Under the pieces are notes generated by a model. That model was given only the letters and a program-made list of their open reading frames with translations. It was not told the DNA's origin and did not search any database. DNA of 64,000 nucleotides from JAVKLU01 sp031538895 (GTDB lineage Bacteria > Pseudomonadota > Gammaproteobacteria > Burkholderiales > Burkholderiaceae), in the NCBI GenBank assembly GCA_031538895.1, contig JAVKLU010000041.1, positions 6,829 through 70,828 on the forward strand, given 5' to 3'. Of the stretch, positions 10,716 through 22,110 are shown one piece after another; positions within the stretch are counted from its first letter, which is position 1, and the number at the start of each line of letters is the position of its first letter. Both the position numbers and the translations under genes were made by a program.

Positions 10716-11414
10716 ATGAAAGCCCTAATTTTGGCGGCCGGTCGTGGCGAAAGAATGCGTCCTCTGACTGACACTTGCCCCAAACCTTTAATCAAAGTGC
10801 GTAACCGCGCACTGATTGATTGGCATTTAATGGGCTTGGCACGCGCAGGCGTGACAGAAATTTTTATCAATCATGCCTATTTAGGAGAGCTGATTGAAAC
10901 CCATTGCGGAACCGGTGACCGCTTTGGCTTGACCATCACCTACTCAGCTGAACACGAAGCGCTAGAAACCGCAGGCGCTGTGGCCTTGTTGCGTGAACAA
11001 TTAGGCAAAGCACCTTTCGCAATGATTGCCGCAGATGTGTTTTGTCCGCAATTTAATTACGCTGATTTATTTGAATGTTTGCCCGATATTGACCCCTGGG
11101 GAGCGCCATTAAAAAATCCCGATTTGGCATGGCTTTATTTAGTGCGCAATCCTGCACACCATTTATCTGGTGATTTTGTGATCGAGCAATTCAGTCTTAA
11201 AAATCAAGGCGCGCCACGCCACACCTTTTCAGGAATTGGCGTTTACCGCCCTGAGTTTTTTGATAGTGTCAGATCGGGGGATAAAGTCGCCCTCGCCCCA
11301 CTGTTAAGAATTGCGGCAGATCAAAACCGATTGGGCGGAGAGCTTTATCGCGGGCCCTGGTTTGATATCGGTACGCCAGAACGCTTGGCGCAAGCTAATC
11401 AGATGTCAACTTAA
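10716..11414 (+). CDS. murU: N-acetylmuramate-1-phosphate uridylyltransferase-like protein
   Basis: A 232-aa nucleotidyltransferase with the N-terminal signature MKALILAAGRGERMRPLT followed by CPKPLIKV, the sugar-phosphate nucleotidylyltransferase loop. It matches MurU in length and in its C-terminal ending PWFDIGTPERLAQAN. It lies 18 bases after the AmgK-like kinase, so the two are probably cotranscribed and act one after the other in MurNAc recycling. A mannose-1-phosphate guanylyltransferase-like role is the main alternative on sequence alone; the pairing favours MurU. Confidence 0.83.
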   Translation: MKALILAAGRGERMRPLTDTCPKPLIKVRNRALIDWHLMGLARAGVTEIFINHAYLGELIETHCGTGDRFGLTITYSAEHEALETAGAVALLREQLGKAPFAMIAADVFCPQFNYADLFECLPDIDPWGAPLKNPDLAWLYLVRNPAHHLSGDFVIEQFSLKNQGAPRHTFSGIGVYRPEFFDSVRSGDKVALAPLLRIAADQNRLGGELYRGPWFDIGTPERLAQANQMST

Positions 11415-11471
11415 TTTAGTTTTGACGACTAAGGAACAAGTTTTTAATTCCTATTTTTGCAGTATTCCACC

Positions 11472-13535
11472 ATGTCAATTATTTCATCCAATGAAATAAC
11501 ATTAGAGCAAAAACTTGCTCTAATGCAGGATAATTTTGGACAGAGTCATCTCGAAAAAAGTCTACAAATCGCAACCTTGTTGCGTGATATTGAGGCTGAC
11601 CCGAATTGGTTAACATCGATCACCGATGCTGCCAAAATCGCACTGTCAGGCCAAATTACCGATGCACTTCCGAAAGTGACACAACAACTGGCGCATCAAT
11701 TTATGCAATTTGATGCGGTCGACAGGTTTTTGCAATCTGCAAAAGAACAAAAGAACGAAGCAAGCCGCAAAATTTTTATCAGTCTTGCCAGCGATGTTCG
11801 CGTTATTTTGCTGGCATTGGCGCAAAAAATTGTCACGCTGCGATATTTAAAAAGTACGGATCATCACGATTCACTCAACTACGCAAAATACGCAATCGAT
11901 ATTTTTTCACCTCTCGCCAATCGCCTGGGAATCTGGCAACTGAAGTGGCAACTAGAAGACGCCGCCTTGCGCATACTAGAGCCTGTTGACTACAAAAATA
12001 TCGCCCGATATTTGGAGCAAAAACGCACGCAACGCAAACAAGTCATTGATGACTTAATGCAGGAAGTTGAAGATCATTTTTTAGCTCATCAACTCAAGGC
12101 ACAAATAATGGGACGCCCCAAACATATCTATAGTATTTGGCGTAAGCAACAAAATAAGTTTTTAAATTTTGACAACATCACTGATCTACTGGCTTTGCGC
12201 GTCATTGTTGATGATATTGATGCCTGTTACAGGGCCTTAAGCTTGATTCAAGAGCGTTGGCCAAGTCTGCAATCAGAATACACAGACTACATCGCGAGAC
12301 CAAAAGAAAATGGCTATCGCTCCCTACACATTGTGGTTTTGCTTCCCGATAACAAACCGGTTGAAATTCAAATTCGCACCAAGGAAATGCATCGTCTCGC
12401 CGAATACGGCGTAGCAGCTCATTGGCGCTATAAAGAAGCCAACACCAATCAAAATGTGCTTGATGACAAAATGCTCTTGTTACGCCAGTTACTTGCTTGG
12501 CAAGCAGAAACACATCAAACATCGGATGCGCCCGCTGCGGTATTAAAACACGATTACATTTATGTTTTGACGCCCGATGCGCGCGTCATTGAGTTACCGC
12601 AAGGCGCCACGGCAATTGATTTTGCTTACCACCTACACAGCCAAGTGGGGCATTGCTGCAAAGGCGCGTTAATCAATGGCGTGATGGCGCCCTTAAATCG
12701 TCGCTTAAAAAATGGAGAAGTCCTTGATATTCTGACGCACAAAATGCCGTCACCTTCTCGCGACTGGTTAAAAGATGAGTTCACTGCATCACGCCGAACC
12801 AAAGCCAAAATTCGTGCATGGTTTAACGCGATTGATAAAACGAATACTTTGACTCAAGGGCGTGAACAACTACAGAAAATTTTGCAACGAGAAGGTAGAA
12901 CCGCTTTCAAAATTGAGACTCTGGCGCAAAAATTAGGATTCGCAAATGAAGTCGCTTTATTTTTCAGTCTAGGAAAAAATGAAATCGGGCAACAAGCGAT
13001 TGTTGACGCACTCAAACAAGAATCCGCGCCAACAAACAAAAATTCGCCTACAAACACTTCGATTGTTGAAACCGCTCGTTCAAACTCGAAAACAAACTCT
13101 CACCAATTCAATGCGATTGTGGTTGAAGGTGTCAGCGGCGTGTTCTCGAGCTGCGCACGTTGCTGCCGTCCGGTACATGGTGAAGCCATCATTGGCTACA
13201 TTTCACGCACCAATGGCGTTAACGTTCACCGCGCCAGCTGCTCCAATCTGAAAAACTTGCAATCCAAAACACCTGAAAAAATTATTACAGTTCGTTGGCA
13301 AAATCAATCGGAGCAAGGCTCTAGCGTGATACTGGATACCTATTTAAATGACAGTCAGCCTGAACTAGTGTGTGACACCATCCGAAAATCAGGAGTAACC
13401 CTGATTCATTACTCGTGGCACGGCACCTCTCGTTGCTTGCAAACGGAATGCAAGATTACGAATATCAAAACCTTAAATCAATTGATTGCAAAAATCAGCG
13501 CACTGTCGATTGTTGAAAGTATTCGTCGAATCTAA
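11472..13535 (+). CDS. relA: GTP pyrophosphokinase, RelA type
   Basis: Long RelA/SpoT homologue (687 aa) making (p)ppGpp during amino acid starvation. Domains in order: an N-terminal hydrolase-like helical domain without a recognisable HD metal motif (residues 1-190), a synthetase domain (RPKHIYSIWRK, YIARPKENGYRSLH, EIQIRTKEMHRLAEYG; about 210-325), a TGS domain (about 360-423), a zinc-finger-like segment with CARCC near 560, and a C-terminal ACT domain. The missing HD points to a synthetase-only RelA rather than a bifunctional SpoT. The ATG at 11472 is preferred over the TTG at 11457. A separate SpoT would be expected elsewhere. Confidence 0.9.
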   Translation: MSIISSNEITLEQKLALMQDNFGQSHLEKSLQIATLLRDIEADPNWLTSITDAAKIALSGQITDALPKVTQQLAHQFMQFDAVDRFLQSAKEQKNEASRKIFISLASDVRVILLALAQKIVTLRYLKSTDHHDSLNYAKYAIDIFSPLANRLGIWQLKWQLEDAALRILEPVDYKNIARYLEQKRTQRKQVIDDLMQEVEDHFLAHQLKAQIMGRPKHIYSIWRKQQNKFLNFDNITDLLALRVIVDDIDACYRALSLIQERWPSLQSEYTDYIARPKENGYRSLHIVVLLPDNKPVEIQIRTKEMHRLAEYGVAAHWRYKEANTNQNVLDDKMLLLRQLLAWQAETHQTSDAPAAVLKHDYIYVLTPDARVIELPQGATAIDFAYHLHSQVGHCCKGALINGVMAPLNRRLKNGEVLDILTHKMPSPSRDWLKDEFTASRRTKAKIRAWFNAIDKTNTLTQGREQLQKILQREGRTAFKIETLAQKLGFANEVALFFSLGKNEIGQQAIVDALKQESAPTNKNSPTNTSIVETARSNSKTNSHQFNAIVVEGVSGVFSSCARCCRPVHGEAIIGYISRTNGVNVHRASCSNLKNLQSKTPEKIITVRWQNQSEQGSSVILDTYLNDSQPELVCDTIRKSGVTLIHYSWHGTSRCLQTECKITNIKTLNQLIAKISALSIVESIRRI

Positions 13536-13840
13536 TCAGCAGTAAATCCGCGCTTACCCTCATCCATTCTTCATTCATATCTACACATAAGTCCGCTCAT
13601 AAGCATGCTGTAATTTTCTGATGTTTAAAATCTACTCTTAAAATATGTAAGCGCCAAAATTCTTGGTCAATCAAGGTATAAAACAGTTCCCCTAGATTTT
13701 CTTTATATCTGCTCTATTGACTGGGGTATGTGTTAAAAAGTACAATCGCGGTTTCGGTAATCGTATTTATGCAGTTTATGCTCGATGTGGTTTATGCTCA
13801 AATTGTAGTTAATCTGCAGTTAGTTAATTTGATTTGCTAA
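13536..13840. other. Intergenic region between relA and atpI
   Basis: About 305 bases without a convincing gene. It holds the candidate atp operon promoter at 13717-13746. Downstream of that promoter, in the presumed untranslated leader, are imperfect direct repeats: the 10-mer GTTTATGCTC at 13774 and 13790, and TAGTTAAT at 13806 and 13821. I see no clear T-tract terminator for relA and no tRNA or other RNA gene. Confidence 0.6.
13717..13746 (+). promoter_or_regulatory. Candidate sigma-70 promoter of the atp operon
   Basis: TTGACT at 13717-13722 and TACAAT at 13741-13746 are separated by 18 bases, close to the consensus hexamers and spacing. They lie about 95 bases upstream of atpI, the first gene of the ATP synthase operon, in the only long gap before it. 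The call is by eye; no transcription start is known. Confidence 0.55.
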
Positions 13841-14206
13841 ATGCATTTGACACCTCTATATATCGGACTAGGATTGCAGTTAGGGGCTTTACTAATCGCC
13901 TGCTTATTGGGTTTTTTATCGGGGTATCAAGGTTTTTTGTCTGCCCTTTGGGGAGGAGGCGCTTACTTATGCGCCAGTGGTTTGGCTGTGCTACTTTTAA
14001 AGCTACGCCGTCAGTTGGTACCACGTATTTCGCCGTTTTATATATTTCAGCTTGAGTTTTTTAGACTGGCTTTAACCATCGTTTTACTCTGTATGCCAAT
14101 ATTTTGGCATATTGATTTAGTCTGGTGGGCATTTTTATTAAGTTTGATTTTGGTATCAAACGCGACAGTTTTAATTTTTTTATTACCTCAAAAATTAACG
14201 CTATAG
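13841..14206 (+). CDS. atpI: ATP synthase assembly/auxiliary protein I
   Basis: A 121-aa, four-helix membrane protein at the head of the atp operon. In other bacteria AtpI helps assemble the c-ring and may transport Mg2+ or Ca2+. Sequence conservation in this family is low; the call rests on size, the four hydrophobic segments (for example LYIGLGLQLGALLIACLLGF and a C-terminal LLSLILVSNATVLIFLL) and its place directly before atpB. The start is the ATG at 13841. A 77-base gap separates it from atpB. Confidence 0.83.
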   Translation: MHLTPLYIGLGLQLGALLIACLLGFLSGYQGFLSALWGGGAYLCASGLAVLLLKLRRQLVPRISPFYIFQLEFFRLALTIVLLCMPIFWHIDLVWWAFLLSLILVSNATVLIFLLPQKLTL

Positions 14207-14283
14207 CCATTTGCGTCAATTGTTAAATGGGTTTCCCTGTTTTAGGTTTTAATCTTATTTTGTAATATTTTTTAGCTTTATTT

Positions 14284-15120
14284 ATGTCGGCCAACGCAAT
14301 CGAATCATCACATCACGCGCCTACCGCATCTGAATACATTGTCCATCACTTGACACATTGGTCAAGTAGCAGGCAAAGTTCCGTTATTGATTTTTCGATC
14401 ATCAATATCGATACGATATTTTGGTCGATTGCAGTAGGTTTGATCGGCACTTCGCTTATGTGGTCATTGGCACGCAAAGCCACTGCAGGAGTTCCTGGTC
14501 GTTTTCAAGCACTAATTGAAATGGTGGTTGAAATGGTTGAGGCGCAATCCAAATCAATTGTTCACGGTAATCGCGCATTTATCGCGCCTTTAGCTTTGAC
14601 TGTATTCATTTGGGTAATCTTGATGAATACCCTCGATCTCCTACCAGTTGATTTATTCGCCAGTTTGTTTCAATTTTTAGGCGTTCCCATTAACTATCAC
14701 CGCGTCGTGCCGACTGCTGATTTAAATGGCACTTTGGGAATGGCTTTGGGCGTTTTTGCATTGATGCTTTTTTATAACATCAAAATTAAAGGTGTTGGTG
14801 GTTTTATTCACGAACTATTTTGCGCGCCATTTGGTTCGCACCCTGCGTTATGGATTGCTAATTTTGCGCTGAACTTGATTGAGTTTGTCGCCAAAACAGT
14901 TTCTTTAGCAATGCGGTTATTTGGCAATATGTATGCTGGAGAGTTGATTTTCCTATTGATTGCGCTATTGGGTTCAATCGCGACATGGTGGGGATTTGCT
15001 TTACATGTGGTAGCAGGTTCGATATGGGCGATTTTCCATATTTTGATTATTTTGTTGCAAGCGTTTATTTTCATGATGCTGACTCTGGTCTATATTGGCC
15101 AAGCGCATGAAGGACACTAA
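14284..15120 (+). CDS. atpB: ATP synthase Fo subunit a
   Basis: Stator subunit a of the Fo motor (278 aa), forming the proton half-channels next to the c-ring. The essential arginine is in [19 protein letters not shown] near residue 218, and the C-terminal helix [20 protein letters not shown] is conserved. Length and helix pattern are normal. It is preceded by atpI and followed by atpE after 28 bases that contain an AACAGGGG-type ribosome site. Confidence 0.97.
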   Translation: MSANAIESSHHAPTASEYIVHHLTHWSSSRQSSVIDFSIINIDTIFWSIAVGLIGTSLMWSLARKATAGVPGRFQALIEMVVEMVEAQSKSIVHGNRAFIAPLALTVFIWVILMNTLDLLPVDLFASLFQFLGVPINYHRVVPTADLNGTLGMALGVFALMLFYNIKIKGVGGFIHELFCAPFGSHPALWIANFALNLIEFVAKTVSLAMRLFGNMYAGELIFLLIALLGSIATWWGFALHVVAGSIWAIFHILIILLQAFIFMMLTLVYIGQAHEGH

Positions 15121-15145
15121 TTTTTATTTTTTTTAACAGGGGTAA

Positions 15146-15391
<246 letters not shown>

Positions 15392-15446
15392 TCCTGTTCG
15401 TTATTGATTTATTGATCTCCGCGTAAGCGATAAATTGAGGTAAAGC

Positions 15447-15923
15447 ATGAATATCAATGCCACGTTATTTGCACAGTTTGTGGTTTTTTTCATCCTCGCT
15501 GGATTCACGATGAAATTCGTTTGGCCTCCGTTGATGAAAGCACTGGACGAGCGCGCAAAAAAAATTGCGGATGGTTTGGCTGCGGCCGATAAAGGGCAAG
15601 CTGAATTACGCGCAATTGAAAAACGCGTTACTGAAGAAATGCAATCTGCACGTGCTCAGGTTCAAATTCGTTTGCAAGACGCTGAAAAACGCGCTCAAGC
15701 AATGATTGAAGAAGCTAAATCTTCAGCGGCACTTGAGGCAGAACGAATTATTGCGAATGCTCAAGCCGAAGCGAGTTTACAAATTTCAAAAGCGCGTGAT
15801 GCCTTGCGTCAAGAAGTTGCTAACTTGGCGGTTGAAGGCGCTCGTAAAATTTTGCAAAAAGAAATTAACGCGGCCGCACACGCAGATTTGTTGAATCAAC
15901 TAAAGGGGCGTTTGGCATCATGA
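15447..15923 (+). CDS. atpF: ATP synthase subunit b
   Basis: Peripheral-stalk subunit b (158 aa): one N-terminal membrane helix ([20 protein letters not shown]) followed by a long, charged, Ala/Glu/Lys-rich coiled coil that links Fo to F1. A ribosome site (TTGAGGTAA) precedes the ATG at 15447. Its stop overlaps the atpH start as ATGA at 15920-15923, which suggests coupled translation of the two stalk subunits. Confidence 0.97.
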   Translation: MNINATLFAQFVVFFILAGFTMKFVWPPLMKALDERAKKIADGLAAADKGQAELRAIEKRVTEEMQSARAQVQIRLQDAEKRAQAMIEEAKSSAALEAERIIANAQAEASLQISKARDALRQEVANLAVEGARKILQKEINAAAHADLLNQLKGRLAS

Positions 15924-16459
15924 TCGATACCGCAACTACGGCGCGGCCTTACGCTCAAGCACTTTTTAACCTAGCGAAAGACAGTGGTGAAAAGAGTTTG
16001 AACGCTTGGCTTTCGGACGTTTCTGCTTTGTCGATTGCGGTGAGTGACCCTATTTTTGCCGCTTTTATGAGCAATCCAAAATCGAGCTATGTTGAAATTG
16101 AATCGATTTTGTTATCGTGCGCAAAACATATTGACGAAGCGGAACTCAAACGTTTTTTGCATTTACTGATTAAGAATCGTCGCTTAGCAGTGCTGCCCGA
16201 AATTTCAGCACAGTATTCTGATTTACTTAAGTTGTACAAAAATGAAGTGACCGCGCACATTGATTCCGCGTTTCCTTTATCTGAACAACAAGTACTTGAA
16301 ATCTTGCCGGTTTTAGAGAAAAAATTTGCGCGTAAGTTAGTGCCTACCGTACACCTTAATACTTCCCTAATTGGTGGAATTAGTGTTCGCGTCGGTGATG
16401 AAGTTTGGGACACCTCTATCAAAGCGCAATTAGAAAGTTTGCAGCGTAATTTGACCTAA
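15920..16459 (+). CDS. atpH: ATP synthase subunit delta
   Basis: Delta subunit (179 aa) that caps F1 and binds the b-subunit stalk. The N-terminus [17 protein letters not shown] and the C-terminal [20 protein letters not shown] are family landmarks. It overlaps atpF by four bases (ATGA). A 95-base gap with a strong ribosome site precedes atpA. Confidence 0.96.
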   Translation: MIDTATTARPYAQALFNLAKDSGEKSLNAWLSDVSALSIAVSDPIFAAFMSNPKSSYVEIESILLSCAKHIDEAELKRFLHLLIKNRRLAVLPEISAQYSDLLKLYKNEVTAHIDSAFPLSEQQVLEILPVLEKKFARKLVPTVHLNTSLIGGISVRVGDEVWDTSIKAQLESLQRNLT

Positions 16460-16554
16460 GGTAACTTAAATCCTAGCCACTCTTTTTAGTGAACCACTGA
16501 CTGGCTCAGTGTTTTGTTTTTTTATTTTCCAACATTTCCTCTGGGAGTTTTTTG

Positions 16555-18093
16555 ATGCAGCTCAATCCGTCTGAAATTAGTGAGTTGATTAAAACCAAAA
16601 TCAAAAGCATGAACACGTCTGCTGAGATTGAAAATCAGGGCACCGTTATTTCGGTGACTGATGGTATTTGTCGCGTCTATGGTTTATCCAACGTCATGCA
16701 AGGGGAAATGTTGTTATTCCCGGGCGATACTTATGGACTCGCGCTGAACTTAGAACGCGACTCTGTTGGTGCTGTGGTCTTAGGGGATTACGAACATATT
16801 TCTGAAGGTGACACCGTAAAGTGCACCGGCCGAATTCTTGAAGTTCCTGTTGGTCCAGAGCTATTGGGTCGCGTAGTCAACGCGTTGGGACAAGCCATTG
16901 ATGGTAAAGGTGAAATCAAAGCAAAAATGACTTCGCCAATTGAAAAAATTGCGCCTGGCGTAATTGCCCGTCAATCAGTTTCTCAGCCGATGCAAACGGG
17001 GTTGAAATCAATTGATGCAATGGTACCAATTGGTCGTGGCCAACGTGAATTGATCATTGGCGATCGACAAACCGGCAAAACTGCTGTTGCGATTGATGCC
17101 ATCATCAATCAAAAAGGTCAAAACATGGCCTGTATTTATGTCGCTATTGGACAAAAAGCCTCTTCAGTGAAAAACGTGGTTCGCGCATTGGAACAACACG
17201 GCGCAATGGCCTACACCACTGTAGTTGCGGCAACGGCCTCAGAATCTGCGGCGATGCAATTTGTGTCAGCTTACTCTGGTTGCACTATGGGTGAATACTT
17301 CCGTGATCGTGGACAAGATGCCTTGATCATTTACGATGATTTATCAAAACAAGCCGTTGCGTACCGTCAAGTGTCTTTGTTGCTACGTCGCCCACCAGGT
17401 CGTGAAGCTTTTCCTGGCGACGTGTTCTATTTACATTCGCGTTTGTTAGAGCGCGCGGCTCGCGTTAATCCTGATTACGTAGAAGCATTCACTAAAGGCG
17501 AAGTCAAAGGTAAAACCGGTTCATTAACGGCCCTGCCGATTATTGAAACTCAGGCGGGCGACGTCTCTGCGTTCGTCCCAACCAATGTGATTTCGATTAC
17601 TGACGGACAGATTTTCTTAGAAACCTCATTATTTAACTCAGGGATTCGCCCTGCGATTAACGCCGGTATTTCGGTGTCGCGTGTGGGCGGAGCAGCGCAA
17701 ACTAAAGCGATTAAAGACTTGTCAGGAGGTATTCGTACTGACTTGGCGCAATATCGTGAGTTGGCGGCATTCGCTCAATTTGCTTCAGATTTAGATGATG
17801 CAACACGCAAACAGTTAGATCGCGGTGCGCGTGTGACCGAATTGTTAAAACAAGCGCAATACTCTCCTTTGTCCGTATCCTTGATGGCAACGTCTTTGTT
17901 CGCCATAAATAAAGGCTTTATGGATTCAATCGAGGTTAAGCAAGTTTTAAGTTTTGAGTCCGCTCTACACCAATTTTTAAAGGACAAACACGCAGCTTTG
18001 TTAGCGAAAATCGAAGAGACTAAAACCATCAAAGAATATGATGCAGAGTTAAATTTGGCGATTAGCGACTTCAAAAAATCGAGCGGTTTCTGA
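16555..18093 (+). CDS. atpA: ATP synthase subunit alpha
   Basis: Non-catalytic nucleotide-binding subunit of F1 (512 aa). The Walker A GDRQTGKT lies near residue 170, and the arginine-finger region is in [20 protein letters not shown] near residue 365. I take the ATG at 16555, which follows the ribosome site CTGGGAG at 16541-16547, not the TTG one codon earlier. Length matches the family. It is followed by atpG after 30 bases. Confidence 0.98.
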   Translation: MQLNPSEISELIKTKIKSMNTSAEIENQGTVISVTDGICRVYGLSNVMQGEMLLFPGDTYGLALNLERDSVGAVVLGDYEHISEGDTVKCTGRILEVPVGPELLGRVVNALGQAIDGKGEIKAKMTSPIEKIAPGVIARQSVSQPMQTGLKSIDAMVPIGRGQRELIIGDRQTGKTAVAIDAIINQKGQNMACIYVAIGQKASSVKNVVRALEQHGAMAYTTVVAATASESAAMQFVSAYSGCTMGEYFRDRGQDALIIYDDLSKQAVAYRQVSLLLRRPPGREAFPGDVFYLHSRLLERAARVNPDYVEAFTKGEVKGKTGSLTALPIIETQAGDVSAFVPTNVISITDGQIFLETSLFNSGIRPAINAGISVSRVGGAAQTKAIKDLSGGIRTDLAQYRELAAFAQFASDLDDATRKQLDRGARVTELLKQAQYSPLSVSLMATSLFAINKGFMDSIEVKQVLSFESALHQFLKDKHAALLAKIEETKTIKEYDAELNLAISDFKKSSGF

Positions 18094-18123
18094 ACCCATT
18101 AAAGAGACTACCAAGGAACTAAT

Positions 18124-18996
18124 ATGGCCGCCGGTAAAGAAATTCGCAGCAAAATCAAGTCGGTAGAAAATACCAAAAAAATTACCAAAGCAATGGAAAT
18201 GGTTGCTGCATCAAAAATGCGTAAGGCTCAAGAACGCATGCGTGCAGCGCGCCCTTATAGCGAGCGTATCCGAATCATTGCCCAGCATTTGTCAGAAGCA
18301 AATTTGTCTTACCGCCATCCGTATTTGGTCCCGCGTTCTGAAAAAACTAATCGGGTCGGTTTAATCGTAGTGAGCACCGATAAGGGTTTGTGCGGTGGTT
18401 TAAATACTAATGTATTGCGTTTGTCTTTAAAACAAATGAAAGACTGGCAAAATACACAAACTGAAGTGCAAACGGTGGCTTTGGGCAGTAAAGGTTTGGG
18501 GTTTCTCAATCGTTTAAAAAGTAAAGTTGTTGCCCACGCGATTCACTTGGGTGATACGCCTAATCTTGATAAATTATTAGGTGCTGCTGGCGTGTTGATC
18601 GAGGCTTATGATAATGGCACGATTGACGAATTGCACATTTGCTTTACCCGCTTTGTTAACGCAATTAAACAAGAGCCGGTGATGGAACAACTCTTACCTT
18701 TGCGCACTGAACGTTTACATTCGGGCAAAAAAGAAATCGCACCAGATTACTTGTTTGAACCTGATGCAAAATCAGTGATTGACGCTCTTTTGCGTCGTTA
18801 TGTAGAAGCCTTGATTTATCAGTCTGTTGCCGAAAATATGGCTTCAGAACAGTCCGCGCGTATGGTGGCAATGAAATCAGCTACCGATAACGCGGGCAAT
18901 GTAATCAGTGAATTGAAATTGGAATACAACAAAACTCGGCAAGCAGCGATTACAAAAGAATTGTCTGAAATTGTTGCTGGCGCAGCAGCGGTGTAA
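18124..18996 (+). CDS. atpG: ATP synthase subunit gamma
   Basis: Central rotor shaft of F1 (290 aa). The N-terminal coiled-coil helix [20 protein letters not shown] and the C-terminal partner helix ([20 protein letters not shown]) are typical. It lies between atpA and atpD with short spacers. No irregularity was seen. Confidence 0.98.
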   Translation: MAAGKEIRSKIKSVENTKKITKAMEMVAASKMRKAQERMRAARPYSERIRIIAQHLSEANLSYRHPYLVPRSEKTNRVGLIVVSTDKGLCGGLNTNVLRLSLKQMKDWQNTQTEVQTVALGSKGLGFLNRLKSKVVAHAIHLGDTPNLDKLLGAAGVLIEAYDNGTIDELHICFTRFVNAIKQEPVMEQLLPLRTERLHSGKKEIAPDYLFEPDAKSVIDALLRRYVEALIYQSVAENMASEQSARMVAMKSATDNAGNVISELKLEYNKTRQAAITKELSEIVAGAAAV

Positions 18997-19033
18997 GATT
19001 TTCTTTTCCGCACACTATTTTTTGAATTTTTAG

Positions 19034-20428
<1,395 letters not shown>

Positions 20429-20443
20429 GGAAAATTTGCCACG

Positions 20444-20863
20444 ATGAACTCGTTCAAAATTAGTGTAGTCAGTGCCGAAGCAGAAATTTTCTCAGGCAAG
20501 GCAACTTTTGTTGCCTTGCCTGGTGAAGAAGGTGAATTGGGCATACTGCCGCAACACGCCCCACTACTGACACGCATTCGACCGGGTTCTGTGCGTATTG
20601 AAACCCTCGAAGGCGAACCACAGTTTATTTTTGTAGCGGGCGGTGTTCTAGAAGTTCGTCCGGACGAAGTCATTGTCTTATCTGACACCGCGATTCGTGG
20701 CAAAGACCTTGATGAAGCACGCGCTAACGAGGCGCGCAAACTGGCTCAAGAAACCATTCACAACAGCACCGATAGCATCGAAATCGCCCAAGCTCAAGCA
20801 GAATTGGCGATTACGGTGGCGCAAATTACAGCATTGCGTCAATTACGCGAAAAACGTCGTTAA
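20444..20863 (+). CDS. atpC: ATP synthase subunit epsilon
   Basis: Epsilon subunit (139 aa) that couples and regulates rotation. It has the N-terminal beta-sandwich ([39 protein letters not shown]) and a C-terminal pair of helices. It is the last gene of the atp operon. No T-tract terminator is visible after it; the only hairpin in the gap is the one at 20879-20904, which covers the start of the next gene. Confidence 0.97.
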   Translation: MNSFKISVVSAEAEIFSGKATFVALPGEEGELGILPQHAPLLTRIRPGSVRIETLEGEPQFIFVAGGVLEVRPDEVIVLSDTAIRGKDLDEARANEARKLAQETIHNSTDSIEIAQAQAELAITVAQITALRQLREKRR

Positions 20864-20878
20864 GCCATTTAATAAGAA

Positions 20879-20904
20879 CTCATATCAACATGTAATGATA
20901 TGAG
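20879..20904 (+). promoter_or_regulatory. Nine-base inverted repeat covering the start codon of the GAF-like gene
   Basis: CTCATATCA (20879-20887) and TGATATGAG (20896-20904) are perfect inverted repeats around an eight-base loop. The second arm contains the ATG at 20900-20902 of the downstream gene, which has no visible Shine-Dalgarno sequence. It could be a dyad operator, an RNA hairpin that hides the start codon, or the stem of an atp terminator, although no T-run follows. The symmetry is seen; the role is inference. Confidence 0.4.
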
Positions 20905-21775
20905 AAAAGGAACTCAGCAACTCAACGCGATTGCCGCCAATCCATGGTTCACCGTCACAAGTGGTGTCGCAAGCATTTTCGGTTTCATCTGGTTCCTGTA
21001 CGACAAATACGAGCTTACGCCAAAACTCATATCGTCCATCGCCTTTTTTGGTGCGCTGTTCATTCTCGTTTCTGGTTACATATATTCGGTGCGCGTAAGA
21101 ACTGAGAATATAGCCCTTAGAGGACTGTCAGTAGTATTCCATGATATTAACGAGATATACCGAGACAAACTCCGCGAGGTCTTTTCTCTTGACAGTCCAG
21201 AAACCGATCCTGAATCTCTTCTTGCCCAAGAAGAATTGAGTTTGAAGGCCGTATGTCAGCGAATCGACAACATTTTCAGCCGTGTTCTAAACCGTAATTG
21301 CATGGTGACGTTGAAGCTGGCGACAACTGAGGACAGCAAGTGCTTCGTGCGTACTTACATTCGAAGTCAAGAGCTATCCCCAAGAGATCAACCTAGACGA
21401 ATGAAATATGCTGTTGGCTCAGGAGAAAATACAGCTTTCGACGAGTCGTTAGCCAGGCGATCTGATGGACTACCATCTCACTTCTATTCATCGGACCTCA
21501 AAACGTTCAAAGATGGATACTCGAACCAGCGACAGCACTATGAGCGATATTACCGGAGCACGATTGTCGTTCCTATTAGAGGTGTCAACAAAGGTAAGGA
21601 GTCGACCCACGAAGAATTTGATCTAATTGGGTTTCTCTGCGTCGACACTTTGTCCGTTAACCGATTGAATAACAACTTCCACCTTTTCATGCTCTCTGCC
21701 TTGGCTAATCAGATGTACAACTTCATGTCGCTAATGCGTGGCAAATACACCGTTGTTGTGGGCCAATCGAAATGA
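20900..21775 (+). CDS. Membrane-anchored GAF-like sensor protein, function unknown
   Basis: A 291-aa protein that I do not recognise as a named family. It has two N-terminal hydrophobic helices (about residues 18-33 and 43-64), then a soluble domain. The end of that domain (STIVVPIRGVN, DLIGFLCVDTLSVNRL, a closing helix rich in aromatic and small residues) resembles a GAF/sensor fold. The ATG at 20900 is the only usable start, since an in-frame TAA lies at 20873. The gene is next to the atp operon but unlike it, with different codon preferences. Its stop overlaps the next gene as ATGA, so the pair is coupled. A signalling or stress/defence sensor is a guess. Confidence 0.7.
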   Translation: MRKGTQQLNAIAANPWFTVTSGVASIFGFIWFLYDKYELTPKLISSIAFFGALFILVSGYIYSVRVRTENIALRGLSVVFHDINEIYRDKLREVFSLDSPETDPESLLAQEELSLKAVCQRIDNIFSRVLNRNCMVTLKLATTEDSKCFVRTYIRSQELSPRDQPRRMKYAVGSGENTAFDESLARRSDGLPSHFYSSDLKTFKDGYSNQRQHYERYYRSTIVVPIRGVNKGKESTHEEFDLIGFLCVDTLSVNRLNNNFHLFMLSALANQMYNFMSLMRGKYTVVVGQSK

Positions 21776-22110
21776 CACTTCTCAAACGCGCTTTCAACCT
21801 GTTTTCAACAACTCAGAAATCCTCAAATCGTATTGAGCCTCTCAACGTTGCAGATATCATTAGCTCCATATCCAGCAATTCAAACGATTGGAATAAGGCG
21901 GCAGTATCGCTTGCAGCAGATCATGAAAAAAGTTCTGGTAAGCGAATCTCCGTGGTTTGCTACCCTGCAAACATTGTAGAGCGCCCTATTACCTTTCCAG
22001 TGAAGACAACGACGGAATGGAACGTAATGGCCTTGAAATTGCTCTTAAGGACGAAGCGTAGTCGCAAGAAAGCTTTAACCCAACAAACATCTAAACAGGA
22101 CGACTTATGA
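21772..22110 (+). CDS. Hypothetical protein, coupled to the GAF-like gene
   Basis: A 112-aa protein of unknown function. I see a short amphipathic N-terminus, a Ser/Asn-rich stretch (SSISSNSNDWNKAAVSLAAD), a small hydrophobic segment (RISVVCYPANI) and a basic C-terminal region (LLLRTKRSRKKALTQ). No domain is recognised and no signal peptide is seen. It begins inside the stop of the GAF-like gene (ATGA at 21772-21775) and ends inside the start of the VOC gene (ATGA at 22107-22110). These two overlaps are the main argument that it is translated. Confidence 0.55.
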   Translation: MTLLKRAFNLFSTTQKSSNRIEPLNVADIISSISSNSNDWNKAAVSLAADHEKSSGKRISVVCYPANIVERPITFPVKTTTEWNVMALKLLLRTKRSRKKALTQQTSKQDDL

